From Rugosimonospora africana (GTDB lineage: Bacteria; Actinomycetota; Actinomycetes; Mycobacteriales; Micromonosporaceae): a stretch of 64,000 bases of DNA. The notes under the pieces were generated by a model that searched no databases, was not told where the DNA came from, and saw only the letters and a program-made list of their open reading frames with translations. The position numbers and the translations under genes are program-made. Positions 1 to 8,236 of the stretch are shown here, piece after piece. Within the stretch, counting starts at the first letter, position 1. Every line of letters starts with the position of its first letter. The stretch is taken from the NCBI RefSeq assembly GCF_016862975.1, contig NZ_BONZ01000043.1, positions 157,902 to 221,901 of the forward strand. Direction: 5' to 3'.

Positions 1-453
1 GCCACCCGTCGTGTCCACCACCCAGCGGCCGTGCTGCTCGTCCCAGGCCGCCTCGCGTACCTCGTGGTGGCGGCGCAGGTGCGGCTCGATGCCGTACCGG
101 TCGACGCAGCCACGCAGGTATGCCCAGATGTCGCTCTGGCCGGAGTAGCTCTGTGGCCAGTACGGGTTCGGCTCGAACGAGTACGAGTAGAGGTGCGACG
201 GTACGTCGCAGGCACAGCCCGGGTACGTGTTGTCGCGCCAGGTGCCGCCGACGTCACCGGCCCGTTCCAGGATCACGAAGTCGTTGATGCCTCGGTGCTT
301 GAGCCGGATCGCGGCGCCGAGCCCGCCGAAGCCGGCTCCGATGATCGCGACGCGCACGTGCGTCGCCTGTTCGTGCGTCGCTTGTTCGTGTGTCACTTGT
401 GCGCGGGGCGCTTGCGTGTGAGGTGCGTGCCTGAGTCCGTCCACGATCACCAT
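1..453 (-). CDS. Flavin-containing monooxygenase (Baeyer-Villiger type), 5' part only
   Basis: This is the N-terminal part of an FAD/NADPH monooxygenase that runs off the left edge of the window. The first Rossmann fingerprint is plain (VRVAIIGAGFGGLGAAI), followed by an acidic ribose-binding end (FVILERAGDVGGTW) and the signature DNTYPGCACDVPSHLYSYSF typical of cyclohexanone/phenylacetone-type monooxygenases. Such enzymes insert oxygen next to ketones in the cytosol. The start is uncertain. An ATG at 453 adds a 32-residue leader containing the repeat THEQATHEQAT, while a GTG at 357 would begin directly at the FAD fold. A cluster of GTTACC half-sites lies just upstream of the ATG. Class confidence is high; the substrate is unknown. 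Confidence 0.85.
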   Translation of the reverse strand, partial: MVIVDGLRHAPHTQAPRAQVTHEQATHEQATHVRVAIIGAGFGGLGAAIRLKHRGINDFVILERAGDVGGTWRDNTYPGCACDVPSHLYSYSFEPNPYWPQSYSGQSDIWAYLRGCVDRYGIEPHLRRHHEVREAAWDEQHGRWVVDTTGG

Positions 454-458
454 CCCTG

Positions 459-482
459 GTTACCCGTGGGTAACACGTTACC
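459..482. promoter_or_regulatory. Overlapping GTTACC/GGTAAC palindromes, probable operator
   Basis: GTTACCC-GT-GGGTAAC is a perfect 7-bp inverted repeat (459-474). It is overlapped by GGTAAC-AC-GTTACC (469-482), giving three half-sites in 24 bp immediately upstream of the monooxygenase ATG. The geometry fits a dimeric repressor such as TetR. The regulator is not identifiable in this window. Confidence 0.5.
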
Positions 483-512
483 GCCGTACCGCTGGCGCGT
501 CGATATGTCTTC

Positions 513-580
513 CGATCGGTCTGGCTCCGATCGGTCTGGCTCCGACGCGTCTGGCGCCGCGCCGCGACCCAGACCGGTCG
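513..580. repeat. Dispersed intergenic inverted-repeat element, copy E
   Basis: This is a reverse-oriented copy of the approximately 52-bp element also seen near 28.9, 32.0, 38.2 and 56.5 kb. It has GGTCTGGCTCCGA (partly duplicated, so the copy is longer) at one end, GCGTCTGGCGCCGCGCCGCG in the middle and CCCAGACCGGTCG at the other end. It lies between the monooxygenase start and the stop of the HAAS-type gene. Confidence 0.6.
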
Positions 581-682
581 TGGCCGATGCCTCGCGTCGA
601 TGTTTCGATGTCCGGCGCGCCGCCTGGGCGAGCGGTTCGGCGAGTGCGGGAAGCGGTTCGGGACAAAGAGCGGCGAGGCGGG

Positions 683-1144
683 CTAGGCGAGCAGTGCGAA
701 GACGACCACGCCGATCAGGACCAGCACGACCACCGCGACCGTCACCGACGCCCACAGGAAGGCGCCGGACCGGTGCCGTGCAGTGGGTCCGTCGACAGCG
801 GCGACGATCGGTGCGTCGAGCGTCGGCGAAATGATCGCTGGCCAGGCGTGGGTGGGGGTGGTCAGCGCGGGTTGCTGCGCCCCGAATTGCTGAGCCCCGA
901 ATTGCTGCGCCTCGGGCTGCTGCGCCTCGCGCCGCCAGATCTCCGCGGCCACGGAGTCGGGATCGCCGAGGCGGTCGAGGACGGCGGGCATCGTGGCGCC
1001 GCTGGCCGTGTGCTCGGCCGCGATGCGTTCGCGCAGATCGTCGAGCACCGTTCTGCGGCGCTCCCCGGGCAGTCCGACCAGGGCGCGGTCGACCGCCGCC
1101 AGGTAGTCGCGGACGAGTTGGTCGGGGGCGATCGGGCTGCTCAT
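683..1144 (-). CDS. HAAS (DUF1700-like) domain membrane protein
   Basis: A 153-residue protein. The N-terminal 60 residues (DQLVRDYLAAVDRALVGLPG and RRRTVLDDLRERI) match the HAAS signalling domain, a small helical module often encoded beside PadR regulators. The middle is a glutamine/alanine repeat (AQQPEAQQFGAQQFGAQQ). The C-terminus is a single membrane helix (WASVTVAVVVLVLIGVVVFALLA) with its end outside or in the membrane. The ATG at 1144 was chosen because the HAAS homology begins there; the frame stays open to 1321, but that extension is low complexity. No PadR gene is adjacent, which is unusual for the family. The exact function is unknown. Confidence 0.7.
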   Translation of the reverse strand: MSSPIAPDQLVRDYLAAVDRALVGLPGERRRTVLDDLRERIAAEHTASGATMPAVLDRLGDPDSVAAEIWRREAQQPEAQQFGAQQFGAQQPALTTPTHAWPAIISPTLDAPIVAAVDGPTARHRSGAFLWASVTVAVVVLVLIGVVVFALLA

Positions 1145-1666
1145 CTCGGGGTCCGCTCCGACGGTCTGGTCGAGTGTGAGGGGAGGCGCCAGCCCAGACT
1201 GTACTGCTCGCCACCCCGGCGAGTGAACGTGCCAGGGTCCTGTCCTGCCGATCGTTCGCCGGCCTGCGGCGGGCCCAGTCGCTGCCCGGCTGCTGTCCAG
1301 GAGTCCTGCGAGCCCTTCCACAAATTCCCCGGCCGCTTGACCGCGGCGCCTCGCCAGCCAGCCCCGGACCGCTTGACCGCGGCGCCTCGTCCCTCGGCAC
1401 CGCTGGCGGTCCGATGTCCCTCGGCGCCGCTGGCGGTCTGATGTCCCTCGGCGCCGCTGGCGGTCCGATGTCCCTCGGCGCCGCTGGCGGTCCGATGTCC
1501 CTCGACACGGCTGGCGGCCGAACGACGGATCGACGCCTGGACCTCGCCTCGGCTCGACGAGATCGACAGGACAGGACCCGAGTCTCGAAACGGGCTCGAC
1601 GGATGCTGAGTCGCAGAAGTAGACTCAGCGCGGACCTACGTTCACCAATGGAACTCAGGGGGGCCG
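1145..1666. other. 522-bp intergenic region with tandem repeats
   Basis: No convincing gene was seen, although several frames are open because of high GC. It holds a 21-bp direct duplication around CCGCTTGACCGCGGCGCCTC (1333 and 1369), then the 27-bp tandem array listed separately, then the promoter and ribosome-binding region of the GNAT gene, whose Shine-Dalgarno AGGGGGG lies at about 1655. Confidence 0.6.
1390..1524. repeat. 27-bp tandem repeat, about five units
   Basis: Five consecutive 27-bp units start at 1390, 1417, 1444, 1471 and 1498. Each begins TCCCTCGGCGCCGCTGGCGG and ends TCCGATG. Units 2-4 are nearly identical, and the first and last have diverged. The period is a multiple of three, so it reads as a nine-residue repeat on either strand, but no credible protein surrounds it. 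It is probably a minisatellite. Confidence 0.8.
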
Positions 1667-2233
1667 ATGGCACGCTTCCTGATCCGGCCCTGGCAGGACG
1701 GCGACGAGCGGCTCCTGGTCCGTTCCGCTACCGGGATCTCCGCGACCAGCCTGCGATCCCGGTTCTTCGCCGGAGTGCCCCGGCTCCCCGAGACGTACCT
1801 GCGATACATCTCGTCCGCGCCGCGCTGCGAGTGGGACGCGCAGGTCGCGCTGTGCGGTGGCCGGCTCATCGGCTGGGCGGAGTTCACTCGCACCGGCAGC
1901 CCGGCCGAGGCCGACATCGCCATGCTCGTGCTGGATCGCTGGCAGCGCAGGGGAGTGGGCACCGCGCTGGCACGCTCGATGCTGCGCCGCGTTGCCGATG
2001 CCGGCGTGAAGGTTCTGCACGCCGACGTCGAGCTGGGCAACGAAGCGGTCCGGCGGTTGCTGACCACAGTGCTCGGCGAAACGCGGGTGCTCGGCGAAAC
2101 GCGGGTGCTCGGCGACGCTCGAATGCCGGGCCAGACGCGGGTGCCCGCCGGATCCGATCCCGAAGGACGCTTGTCCGCGAAGATCCAGGATGGTTTGCTG
2201 CACTACATGATGCGCTTGGATGGACAGCTGTGA
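1667..2233 (+). CDS. GNAT family N-acetyltransferase
   Basis: A 188-residue acetyl-CoA-dependent acetyltransferase. The N-terminus (FLIRPWQDGDERLLV) is the usual GNAT beta1/alpha1. The central AEADIAMLVLDRWQRRGVGTALARSML carries motif A with the pyrophosphate-binding R-R-G-V-G-T. The C-terminal part has an in-frame duplication (VLGETRVLGETRVLGDAR) that the family does not normally have, suggesting slippage. AGGGGGG precedes the ATG. The stop overlaps the GTG of the next gene (GTGA), so the two are translationally coupled. The substrate is unknown. Confidence 0.85.
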   Translation: MARFLIRPWQDGDERLLVRSATGISATSLRSRFFAGVPRLPETYLRYISSAPRCEWDAQVALCGGRLIGWAEFTRTGSPAEADIAMLVLDRWQRRGVGTALARSMLRRVADAGVKVLHADVELGNEAVRRLLTTVLGETRVLGETRVLGDARMPGQTRVPAGSDPEGRLSAKIQDGLLHYMMRLDGQL

Positions 2234-3087
2234 GCACGGTCGCCCGGCGGATGTGGGGCCTGTTCGAGCCGGTACACGCCATCATCTACGCCCCATCCGC
2301 GCGCCCGATGCTGGAAGAGGCCGGCCTGCGCGGCTTCTGGCGCGGATACTTCGCCTGCCGGTGCGCGCCTCTCGGGGCGGTCGGGCCGGGGCCGGTGCTG
2401 GCGTCGTTTTTCGGCTTCGCGCCGAGCGTCGTCAACCGTGCGCTGCCGGATGTCTGGCAGCGGATCACTCCGGAGCGGACGCTGACCGTGCGGGAGCGGG
2501 CCGCCGCCGAGGCGTTGCGCACGATGGGGGCGCCGCCGGACGAGGCGGGGGTACTGCTCGGTGAGGCCGCCGCCGCGGCGGAGCACTCCGGCCGGGTCCT
2601 CAGCGGGGCCAACGCGGCCCTTCCGGTACCCGATGAGCCGGTGGCCCGGCTCTGGCACGCGGCGACGGTCCTGCGCGAGCATCGCGGAGACGGTCACTTC
2701 GCGGCCCTGGTCGTGGCGGGCGTGTCGGGCATCGAGTCGCTGGTGCTGCGCAGCGGTCTCGACCTGTCCCGTGACATCCTCCAGCCCGCCCGGGGCTGGA
2801 CCGACGAGCAGTGGCAGGCCGCCGCGGCCGGGCTGGTCGAGCGCGGCCTGCTCGATGAGGCCGGGCGGGCGACGGCAGCCGGCGTCGAGTTGTACCGCGA
2901 CGTCGAGGACGTGACGGATCGCTGCGCGACGGGACCGTGGCGGGCGCTGGGCACGCAAGCGACGGACCGGCTGGCCGAGATGCTGGCCCCGTTGGCGTCG
3001 GCGTGTCTCGCGGTCTCGCCGGTGCCCAACCTGCTCGGACTTCCCGGGTGGGTCCAGAACTCCAATACTCTCGGCGTGTCGGGCTGA
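2230..3087 (+). CDS. SCO6745 family protein (winged-helix-like)
   Basis: A 285-residue soluble protein of a family widespread in actinomycetes and named after Streptomyces SCO6745. Typical segments are MWGLFEPVHAIIYAPSARP near the N-terminus, GYFACRCAPLG, FFGFAPSVVNRALPDVW, and a C-terminal helix-turn-helix-like region around RGWTDEQWQAAAAGLVERG. The start is the GTG at 2230, in a 4-base overlap with the GNAT stop, so both probably share one mRNA. The biochemical role is not established, and whether it binds DNA is inference. Confidence 0.8.
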   Translation: MSTVARRMWGLFEPVHAIIYAPSARPMLEEAGLRGFWRGYFACRCAPLGAVGPGPVLASFFGFAPSVVNRALPDVWQRITPERTLTVRERAAAEALRTMGAPPDEAGVLLGEAAAAAEHSGRVLSGANAALPVPDEPVARLWHAATVLREHRGDGHFAALVVAGVSGIESLVLRSGLDLSRDILQPARGWTDEQWQAAAAGLVERGLLDEAGRATAAGVELYRDVEDVTDRCATGPWRALGTQATDRLAEMLAPLASACLAVSPVPNLLGLPGWVQNSNTLGVSG

Positions 3088-3139
3088 GGGAGCAGGTCAC
3101 TCTCGCGGCAGATCAGTCTCTCGTCAGCCCAGTCTTTCG

Positions 3140-3817
3140 TCAGCTCAGCCTCTCGGCAGCGCAGTCCGCCAGCAACTGCGCCATGATGGCGAGCAGGTGG
3201 CCGTCCGGATCCTTGAAGAAAGCCATCCACTCCTCCAGTCCAGACTCGTGCCGGAAAATCAGGTGCGGCGCCCCTTCGAACTCGACGCCTCGTGTGCGCA
3301 GTTCCTGGTACGCGGCGTGCATGTCGTCGACCCGGAAGTAGAGCACCGACGGTTCGCCGACAGCGGTACCGGACTCGGCGCTCAGGAACAGCCGCACTCC
3401 GCCGCAGTCGAAGAACGCGAGGTCGCCGTACGTGTAGAGGTGCGGCAGGCCGAGCACGTCCCGGTACCACTCGACCGCCCGGTCGATGTCGCCGACCGGG
3501 CGGGAGACCTGACCGATGGCTCCCAGGCTCAGGCTTCCTGACATCGTCGTCTCCCTCACTGCCGGGCGGTGCAGTGCACGATGCGGTGCGCTGCCCGCCG
3601 GTACCCCGGTCCAGGATCGCAGCGCCGCCCGGCCGTCGAGGCCGAGCTTGGCCACCGCGTTGGCGACGTGGAACTTGACCGCGTCGAGGCTCACGCCGCC
3701 CCGCGCCGCGATCTGCCGGTTGGTCAACCCATGCCGTACGGCGTCTACGACCCGCCACTCGGCCGGGGTCAACACGTCCGGATGGCGCGGCCGACCGCGG
3801 CGCCGTCCACTGCTCAC
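3140..3817 (-). CDS. LuxR-type HTH fused to a VOC (glyoxalase-like) domain
   Basis: A 225-residue protein with two modules. Residues about 12-65 form a LuxR/GerE helix-turn-helix (LTPAEWRVVDAVRHGLTNRQ, then VSLDAVKFHVANAVAKLGL). After a short linker, residues about 100-215 form a vicinal-oxygen-chelate domain (VGDIDRAVEWYRDVLGLPHL, FFDCGGVRLFLS, YFRVDDMHAAYQEL, FFKDPDGHLLAIM). The likely idea is a DNA-binding regulator that senses a small ligand through the VOC fold (inference). The GTG at 3817 is used; an internal ATG at about 3543 would give the VOC domain alone, but the upstream frame encodes a clean HTH. It is convergent with the SCO6745-family gene. Confidence 0.8.
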   Translation of the reverse strand: MSSGRRRGRPRHPDVLTPAEWRVVDAVRHGLTNRQIAARGGVSLDAVKFHVANAVAKLGLDGRAALRSWTGVPAGSAPHRALHRPAVRETTMSGSLSLGAIGQVSRPVGDIDRAVEWYRDVLGLPHLYTYGDLAFFDCGGVRLFLSAESGTAVGEPSVLYFRVDDMHAAYQELRTRGVEFEGAPHLIFRHESGLEEWMAFFKDPDGHLLAIMAQLLADCAAERLS

Positions 3818-3937
3818 GCGCTCACGCTAGACGCGCGACAGCCGAATTACCCTCCCCCGAAACGAACCGGCCCCGAGAGTCCGAGGGCGGTCGGGGGATC
3901 GAGGGCGCGGGGCGGGACGAAGAGCGCTTCGCACGCG

Positions 3938-3970
3938 CGAGGGTGGGCGACCGGAGGCCACCCACCCTCG
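3938..3970 (-). terminator. Hairpin terminator of the 3989-5685 operon
   Basis: A perfect 10-bp stem, CGAGGGTGGG (3938-3947) with CCCACCCTCG (3961-3970), has a 13-nt loop and lies about 20 bp beyond the stop of the 332-residue gene. There is no T-tract, as is common in high-GC actinomycetes. Confidence 0.65.
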
Positions 3971-3988
3971 ACGGACGCGTTGCCGTAA

Positions 3989-4987
3989 TCAGAGACCGAG
4001 CAACCGGTCCAGCAGGTCGCGATACCGGCGTACGGCGACCCGAAGCTCCTCGGTGTCACCCGCCTGCCCGGACTGCCACTCGCCCAGCGAGCCGATCCGC
4101 TCGTTGAGCGCGTCGTGCAGCGCCGAGACGACGTCATCGGTCAGTACTCTCGCCTCGTCCGCGGCGCCGCGCGGGTTGTCCACGAAGCGCATCTGTACCC
4201 GCTGCCAACGGTCGCGGAAGCCGTCAGCGGACGAGCCGTCGAACAACGGCCTCGCCGGTTGCTCGGGTACGTCGCCCGGCATCAGCTCGCCGTCGCCCTC
4301 CCGGCCGCCCGGCTCGCCGGCCGCCGCGTCACTCATGGCCGCGTCACTCACGGCCGCGTCATTCACGGCTGCGTCGCGCGCCGCGTCGTCGCCGGCCGCG
4401 CGGTCGTCAAAGGCGGCGTCGTCAAAGGCATCGTCGTCGGTCATGTTGTAGTCGGTTGCGGTGGCGTCGCGCGCCGCGTCATTCATGGCGGCATCCCGTG
4501 CCGCGTCGCTCATGGCGCTGTCGCGTGCGGCAACGTCGTCGGCTCCGCGGTCGTCGGCTGCGCGGTCGTCGCGTGCGGCGACGTCGTCGGCTGCGACGTT
4601 GTCGGCTGCGCGGTCGTCGGGTGTGCGGTCGTCGGCTGCGCGCTCATCGGTGCCGGCCTCCGAGTCGGGAACCTGCGCCACTCCGACGGCGGGTTCACCG
4701 GGCATGTGGCTCGCGGCGTCGACGTCCGGTGACGAGGTCGGGGCGTCGATGTCGGGCGAGCCGGCGACGTCCGTGCCACCGGCCTCCGGCGAGTCCGCGG
4801 GGGACGCGTCGCGCTCCGGAGCCCAGCTGGTGTCTTGGCGGGAGTTGTCGGTTGGGACGGCGTTGTCGGTCGGGATGGCGTGGTCAGAGTCGTCGTCGGC
4901 CGGCTCGCGCGGTGTGGGCATCGTGCCGGTGGCCGACTCGGTCGCGTCGTTCGATCGGTGTTGCCAGGCATGCGGCTGGTCACGCAT
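3989..4987 (-). CDS. Acidic Asp/Ala-repeat protein with C-terminal helical domain
   Basis: A 332-residue protein. Residues 1-100 are Pro/Asp/Ser-rich. Residues about 110-230 are degenerate Asp/Ala repeats (DDRAADD, SDAARDAAMND, DDAAFDD), probably disordered. Residues 245-332 form a compact helical domain (DRWQRVQMRFVDNPRGAADEA then TEELRVAVRRYRDLLDRLLGL). The same W-x-x-V-Q-x-R-F-V-D-x-P and L-R-x-A-x-x-x-Y-R motifs occur in the gene just upstream, so the two are paralogues. GAGGAGG precedes the ATG by about 8 nt. It has no signal peptide or membrane helix and the function is unknown. Repeats of GTCGTCGG and GCGTC units in the DNA suggest expansion by slippage. Confidence 0.75.
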   Translation of the reverse strand: MRDQPHAWQHRSNDATESATGTMPTPREPADDDSDHAIPTDNAVPTDNSRQDTSWAPERDASPADSPEAGGTDVAGSPDIDAPTSSPDVDAASHMPGEPAVGVAQVPDSEAGTDERAADDRTPDDRAADNVAADDVAARDDRAADDRGADDVAARDSAMSDAARDAAMNDAARDATATDYNMTDDDAFDDAAFDDRAAGDDAARDAAVNDAAVSDAAMSDAAAGEPGGREGDGELMPGDVPEQPARPLFDGSSADGFRDRWQRVQMRFVDNPRGAADEARVLTDDVVSALHDALNERIGSLGEWQSGQAGDTEELRVAVRRYRDLLDRLLGL

Positions 4988-5034
4988 CAGAAGAACCTCC
5001 TCGTTCGCCAGGTACGCGGGTGGGCCGCTGGCGG

Positions 5035-5685
5035 TCAGCGGGTGGGGGCGTCAGACCGAGGCCCATCGGTCTGCGGTACGTCGGTCCGAGCGGCAGGAAC
5101 CTCGGGCTCCGTCTCGGGCTCCCGGGCCTGGACAGGCTCGGCGGTCTCCGGTACCGGCTCGTCGCCCAGCAACTCGCCGAACAGGGCCCGGTAGTGCACG
5201 AGAGCCTGGCGCAGCTGTTCGGTGCTGGCCTGACCGCTCTCGTTGCGCAGGGAGATGTCGTGCGCGTCGCGGTAGTGGCTCAGCGTCCGGGCGTGCTCGA
5301 CGGACAGCGTGGCCAACCGCTCCTCGTAGTCGTCGGTCGGGTACCCGATCTCCCGTACCAGCCGGGTGACCAACTCGTCGCCGGCGCGTACCGCGTCCTG
5401 CGGCGAGTCCACGAACCGCGTCTGTACGTCGGCCCACTCGGCGGCGTAGCCGGCTCGCGAGGACGCGGAGAGCGGGTGGAGATCCAGCTCGGCGTGCTTG
5501 CGTTCGCGCTCACGCAACTCGTGCTCGGCGGCGGACCGGCTGTTCTGCTCGGCGACCAACCGCTCGTACTCGGGTCCGAAGCGCTCGCGTAGGGCACGCC
5601 GCCGGGAGTACGTGACCGCGAACGCGATGAGCGCGGCGACGACCACCACGACGATGACGAGGATGACTATGGCAGTAGTGGTCAT
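5035..5685 (-). CDS. Membrane-anchored helical protein, paralogue of its downstream neighbour
   Basis: A 216-residue protein with an N-terminal membrane anchor ([21 protein letters not shown]), a charged coiled-coil stretch ([20 protein letters not shown] to [12 protein letters not shown]), and a domain shared with the next gene ([20 protein letters not shown] and [20 protein letters not shown]). The tail is acidic and disordered ([19 protein letters not shown]). AGGAGG lies close upstream of the ATG. The next gene begins 47 bp downstream, indicating an operon. This pairing of a membrane form and a soluble acidic form suggests a two-part envelope-associated function, but nothing in the sequence names it. 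Confidence 0.8.
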   Translation of the reverse strand: MTTTAIVILVIVVVVVAALIAFAVTYSRRRALRERFGPEYERLVAEQNSRSAAEHELRERERKHAELDLHPLSASSRAGYAAEWADVQTRFVDSPQDAVRAGDELVTRLVREIGYPTDDYEERLATLSVEHARTLSHYRDAHDISLRNESGQASTEQLRQALVHYRALFGELLGDEPVPETAEPVQAREPETEPEVPAARTDVPQTDGPRSDAPTR

Positions 5686-5774
5686 GGCGACCTACCTCCT
5701 CCTTTCGTGGAGGTATTCCCGTTAGGGCGGTCAATCCAAACTGCGGTCGCCCCCGCGTCGCGTATCGTCACCGG

Positions 5775-6695
5775 GTGCGTGAACTCGTCGTGCTGGGGAC
5801 AGCCAGCCAGGCCCCGACCCGGATGCGCAATCACAACGGGTACCTGCTGCGCTGGGACGACGAAGGGATGCTCTTCGATCCCGGCGAGGGCACCCAGCGG
5901 CAGATGCTGTTCGCCGGGGTCAGCGCGACGGACGTGACCCGGATCTGCCTGACCCACTTCCACGGCGATCACTGTCTCGGAGTGCCGGGTGTGGTCCAGC
6001 GGTTGTCGCTGGACCGGGTGCAGCGGCCGGTCTACGCGCACTATCCGGCCTCGGGGCGGGACTTCTTCGGCCGGCTGCGCTACGCGGCGTCCTTCTACGA
6101 GACCGCCGACCTGCGCGAGGAGCCGGTCGAGACGGACGGGCCGGTGGCCAGCGGTACGTTCGGCACGCTGTCCGCGCTCCGGCTGGAGCATCCGGTGGAT
6201 TCCTACGGGTACCGGCTGGTGGAGCCGGACGGCCGGCGGATGCTGCCGGACCGGCTCGCGGAGTACGGCATCGCCGGCCCGGACATCGGCCGGCTCCAGC
6301 GCGAGGGAAGCATCAGCGTCGGCGGTCCCGGTGCGGGTGGCGCAACCGTGGCGCTGGAAGACGTGAGCGAGCACCGGCGCGGGCAGCGCTTCGCGTTCAT
6401 CATGGACACCCGGCTGTGCGAGAACGTGTTCGCGCTGGCCGATGGCGTGGACATGCTGGTCATCGAGTCCACGTTCCTGGCGGCCGAGGCCGAGCTCGCG
6501 GAGAGTTTCGGCCATTTGACCGCGGCGCAGGCCGGGCGGGTCGCCGCCGAATGCGGGGTACGGCTGCTGGTGCTCACGCATTTCTCCCAGCGCTACACGG
6601 ATCCCGCCGCCTTCGGCGCGGAGGCCGCCCGGCACTTCGACGGACCGATCGTGGTGGCCGAGGACCTGGCCCGGGTACCGGTGCCCAAGCGCTGA
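5775..6695 (+). CDS. rnz: Ribonuclease Z (tRNA 3' processing)
   Basis: A 306-residue metallo-beta-lactamase-fold nuclease that cleaves the 3' trailer of pre-tRNAs lacking encoded CCA. The zinc motif [10 protein letters not shown] starts at His61. Further ligands are expected at IMDTRLCE (Asp) and [10 protein letters not shown] (His). The N-terminus [20 protein letters not shown] and [12 protein letters not shown] match RNase Z/ElaC. Length is normal. The start is the GTG at 5775, with no upstream extension. It is convergent with the MFS gene, sharing a hairpin. Confidence 0.92.
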   Translation: MRELVVLGTASQAPTRMRNHNGYLLRWDDEGMLFDPGEGTQRQMLFAGVSATDVTRICLTHFHGDHCLGVPGVVQRLSLDRVQRPVYAHYPASGRDFFGRLRYAASFYETADLREEPVETDGPVASGTFGTLSALRLEHPVDSYGYRLVEPDGRRMLPDRLAEYGIAGPDIGRLQREGSISVGGPGAGGATVALEDVSEHRRGQRFAFIMDTRLCENVFALADGVDMLVIESTFLAAEAELAESFGHLTAAQAGRVAAECGVRLLVLTHFSQRYTDPAAFGAEAARHFDGPIVVAEDLARVPVPKR

Positions 6696-6718
6696 GCAAG
6701 CGGGCGCTGGGCACCGGT
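6677..6718. terminator. Shared hairpin between convergent rnz and MFS genes
   Basis: ACCGGTGCCC (6677-6686) pairs with GGGCACCGGT (6709-6718), and AGCGC/GCGCT extends the stem with one bulged base. The structure overlaps the rnz stop and lies 22 bp beyond the MFS stop, so it could serve both strands. Confidence 0.55.
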
Positions 6719-6739
6719 CCCCGGGGAGCACGCCAGGAG

Positions 6740-8215
6740 CTAGGCGGCCTCTTCCTCGCGGGGGCGCTTCGGCAGCAGGAACGCCGCGGCGAACGTGACC
6801 GCCAGCAGGCCGATCTCGATCCACAGGGTGACCTGCATGCCGTGCTCGACGGTCGCCGGTACCGGCCCGGTGCGCCCGACCTTCAGGATGTTGAAGAAGA
6901 CCGTACCCAGGATGGCGATGCCCAGCGCACCACCGAGCTGCTGGACGGCGTTCAGCGAGCCGGAGGCGGAGCCCATCTCGTGCTCCTCGACACCGGCCAG
7001 GATAAGGTCGAAGAATGGCGCCATGAGCAGGCCGGTACCGATGCCGGTCACGGCCAGCGCGGGTGCCACGTGCCACGGCGACACACCGGCGGTACCCGCC
7101 GCGTGCACGATGACCGCGAACAGCGCGACGCCGGCGGCCATGACGACGAGCCCGATGTGCAGAAGCCGGCGACCGAGCCGCGCCGTCAGTCCGGCGCTCG
7201 CGGCCACGAAGCCGATGACCATGCCCGCTGCCTGCGGCACGGCGGCCAGGCCGGTCTTCAGCGGCGAGTCGTTCAGGCCCAGCTGCAGGTAGAGGCTGAA
7301 CACCAGGCTGAAGCCGATCATGCCGGAGAAGAACGCGCCGCCGGCCAGCAGCCCGCCGGTGAAGGCCCGCTTCCGGAACAGCGACGGGGTCACCAGTGGG
7401 TCGCCGCCGCGTCGCTGCACCCCACGGGTGTACTGCGTGAACAGGCCGAACGTGAGGATGCCGGCGGCGATCAGCAGGTACGTCCACAGTGGCCAGCCGA
7501 GTTCGCGCCCCTGGACCAGCGGGTAGATGACCATGAAGGCTCCGGCGGACAGGATCGCCACTCCGCCGAGGTCGAGCCGGGTGGCGCCGGTTCTCCGCGA
7601 GGCCGGCAGGACCGCGGCGGCACCGGCCACCGCGAGGATGCCCAGCGGTAGGTTGATCAGGAAGATCATGCGCCAGCCGAGCCCGAAGTAGTCCGCGGTC
7701 ACCAACCAGCCGGCCAGAATCGGGCCGCCAACCGCGGACAGGCCCATGACCGGGCCGAACGCGCCGAACGCACCGGCGAGTTCCTTGGCGCTGAACATCT
7801 CGCGGATGATTCCCAGCCCCTGCGGGAGCATCAGCGCGCCGAACAGGCCCTGGGCCACCCGAGCGCCGATGAGCATGCCCGGGCTCTGAGCGAGCGCGCA
7901 GACCGCAGACGAGGTGACGAAGCCACCCGCGCCGATCATGAACATCAGCCGGCGGCCGAACAGGTCGCCGAGCCGCCCGCCGGTGACCAGGCCGACGGCC
8001 ATGGCGAGGGTGTAGGCCGCGCCGAGCCACTGGATCAGGCTGTCGGCGCCACCGAGGTCGGTCCGGATCGACGGGCCGGCGATCGTGGTCACCAGCGCGT
8101 CCAGCAGGTCCATGACCTCGGCGGCCAGGATGACGAAGAGGCCGAGCCAGCGCCATCGGTAGGGCTGGGTGGCCGGAAGGTCGGGCGCCTCGACGGGCGT
8201 GGTGGTCGTGGTCAT
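6740..8215 (-). CDS. MFS multidrug efflux transporter, DHA2 (EmrB/QacA) type
   Basis: A 491-residue, 14-helix proton antiporter. After the short cytosolic start, helix 1 (WLGLFVILAAEVMDLLDALV) leads to the DHA2 motif around TIAGPSIRTDLGG. Motif A is GLVTGGRLGDLFGRRLMFMIG, and motif C is in AVGGPILAGWLV. The C-terminal helix ends in the basic tail LLPKRPREEEAA. It likely exports a hydrophobic drug or secondary metabolite. It is divergent from a TetR gene, with palindromic operators in the 100-bp gap, so it is almost certainly repressed by that regulator. Confidence 0.92.
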   Translation of the reverse strand: MTTTTTPVEAPDLPATQPYRWRWLGLFVILAAEVMDLLDALVTTIAGPSIRTDLGGADSLIQWLGAAYTLAMAVGLVTGGRLGDLFGRRLMFMIGAGGFVTSSAVCALAQSPGMLIGARVAQGLFGALMLPQGLGIIREMFSAKELAGAFGAFGPVMGLSAVGGPILAGWLVTADYFGLGWRMIFLINLPLGILAVAGAAAVLPASRRTGATRLDLGGVAILSAGAFMVIYPLVQGRELGWPLWTYLLIAAGILTFGLFTQYTRGVQRRGGDPLVTPSLFRKRAFTGGLLAGGAFFSGMIGFSLVFSLYLQLGLNDSPLKTGLAAVPQAAGMVIGFVAASAGLTARLGRRLLHIGLVVMAAGVALFAVIVHAAGTAGVSPWHVAPALAVTGIGTGLLMAPFFDLILAGVEEHEMGSASGSLNAVQQLGGALGIAILGTVFFNILKVGRTGPVPATVEHGMQVTLWIEIGLLAVTFAAAFLLPKRPREEEAA

Positions 8216-8236
8216 TCGTCAGTTCCCCGTTTCTGC

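Noticed and set aside
1390..1524. Tandem array considered as a CRISPR
   Set aside because: Units are contiguous with no unique spacers and no cas genes are present.
447..1673. A minus-strand frame that would read the 27-bp array as a nine-residue repeat protein
   Set aside because: It overlaps the HAAS gene in another frame and has no ribosome-binding site or family similarity; arginine-rich shadow composition.
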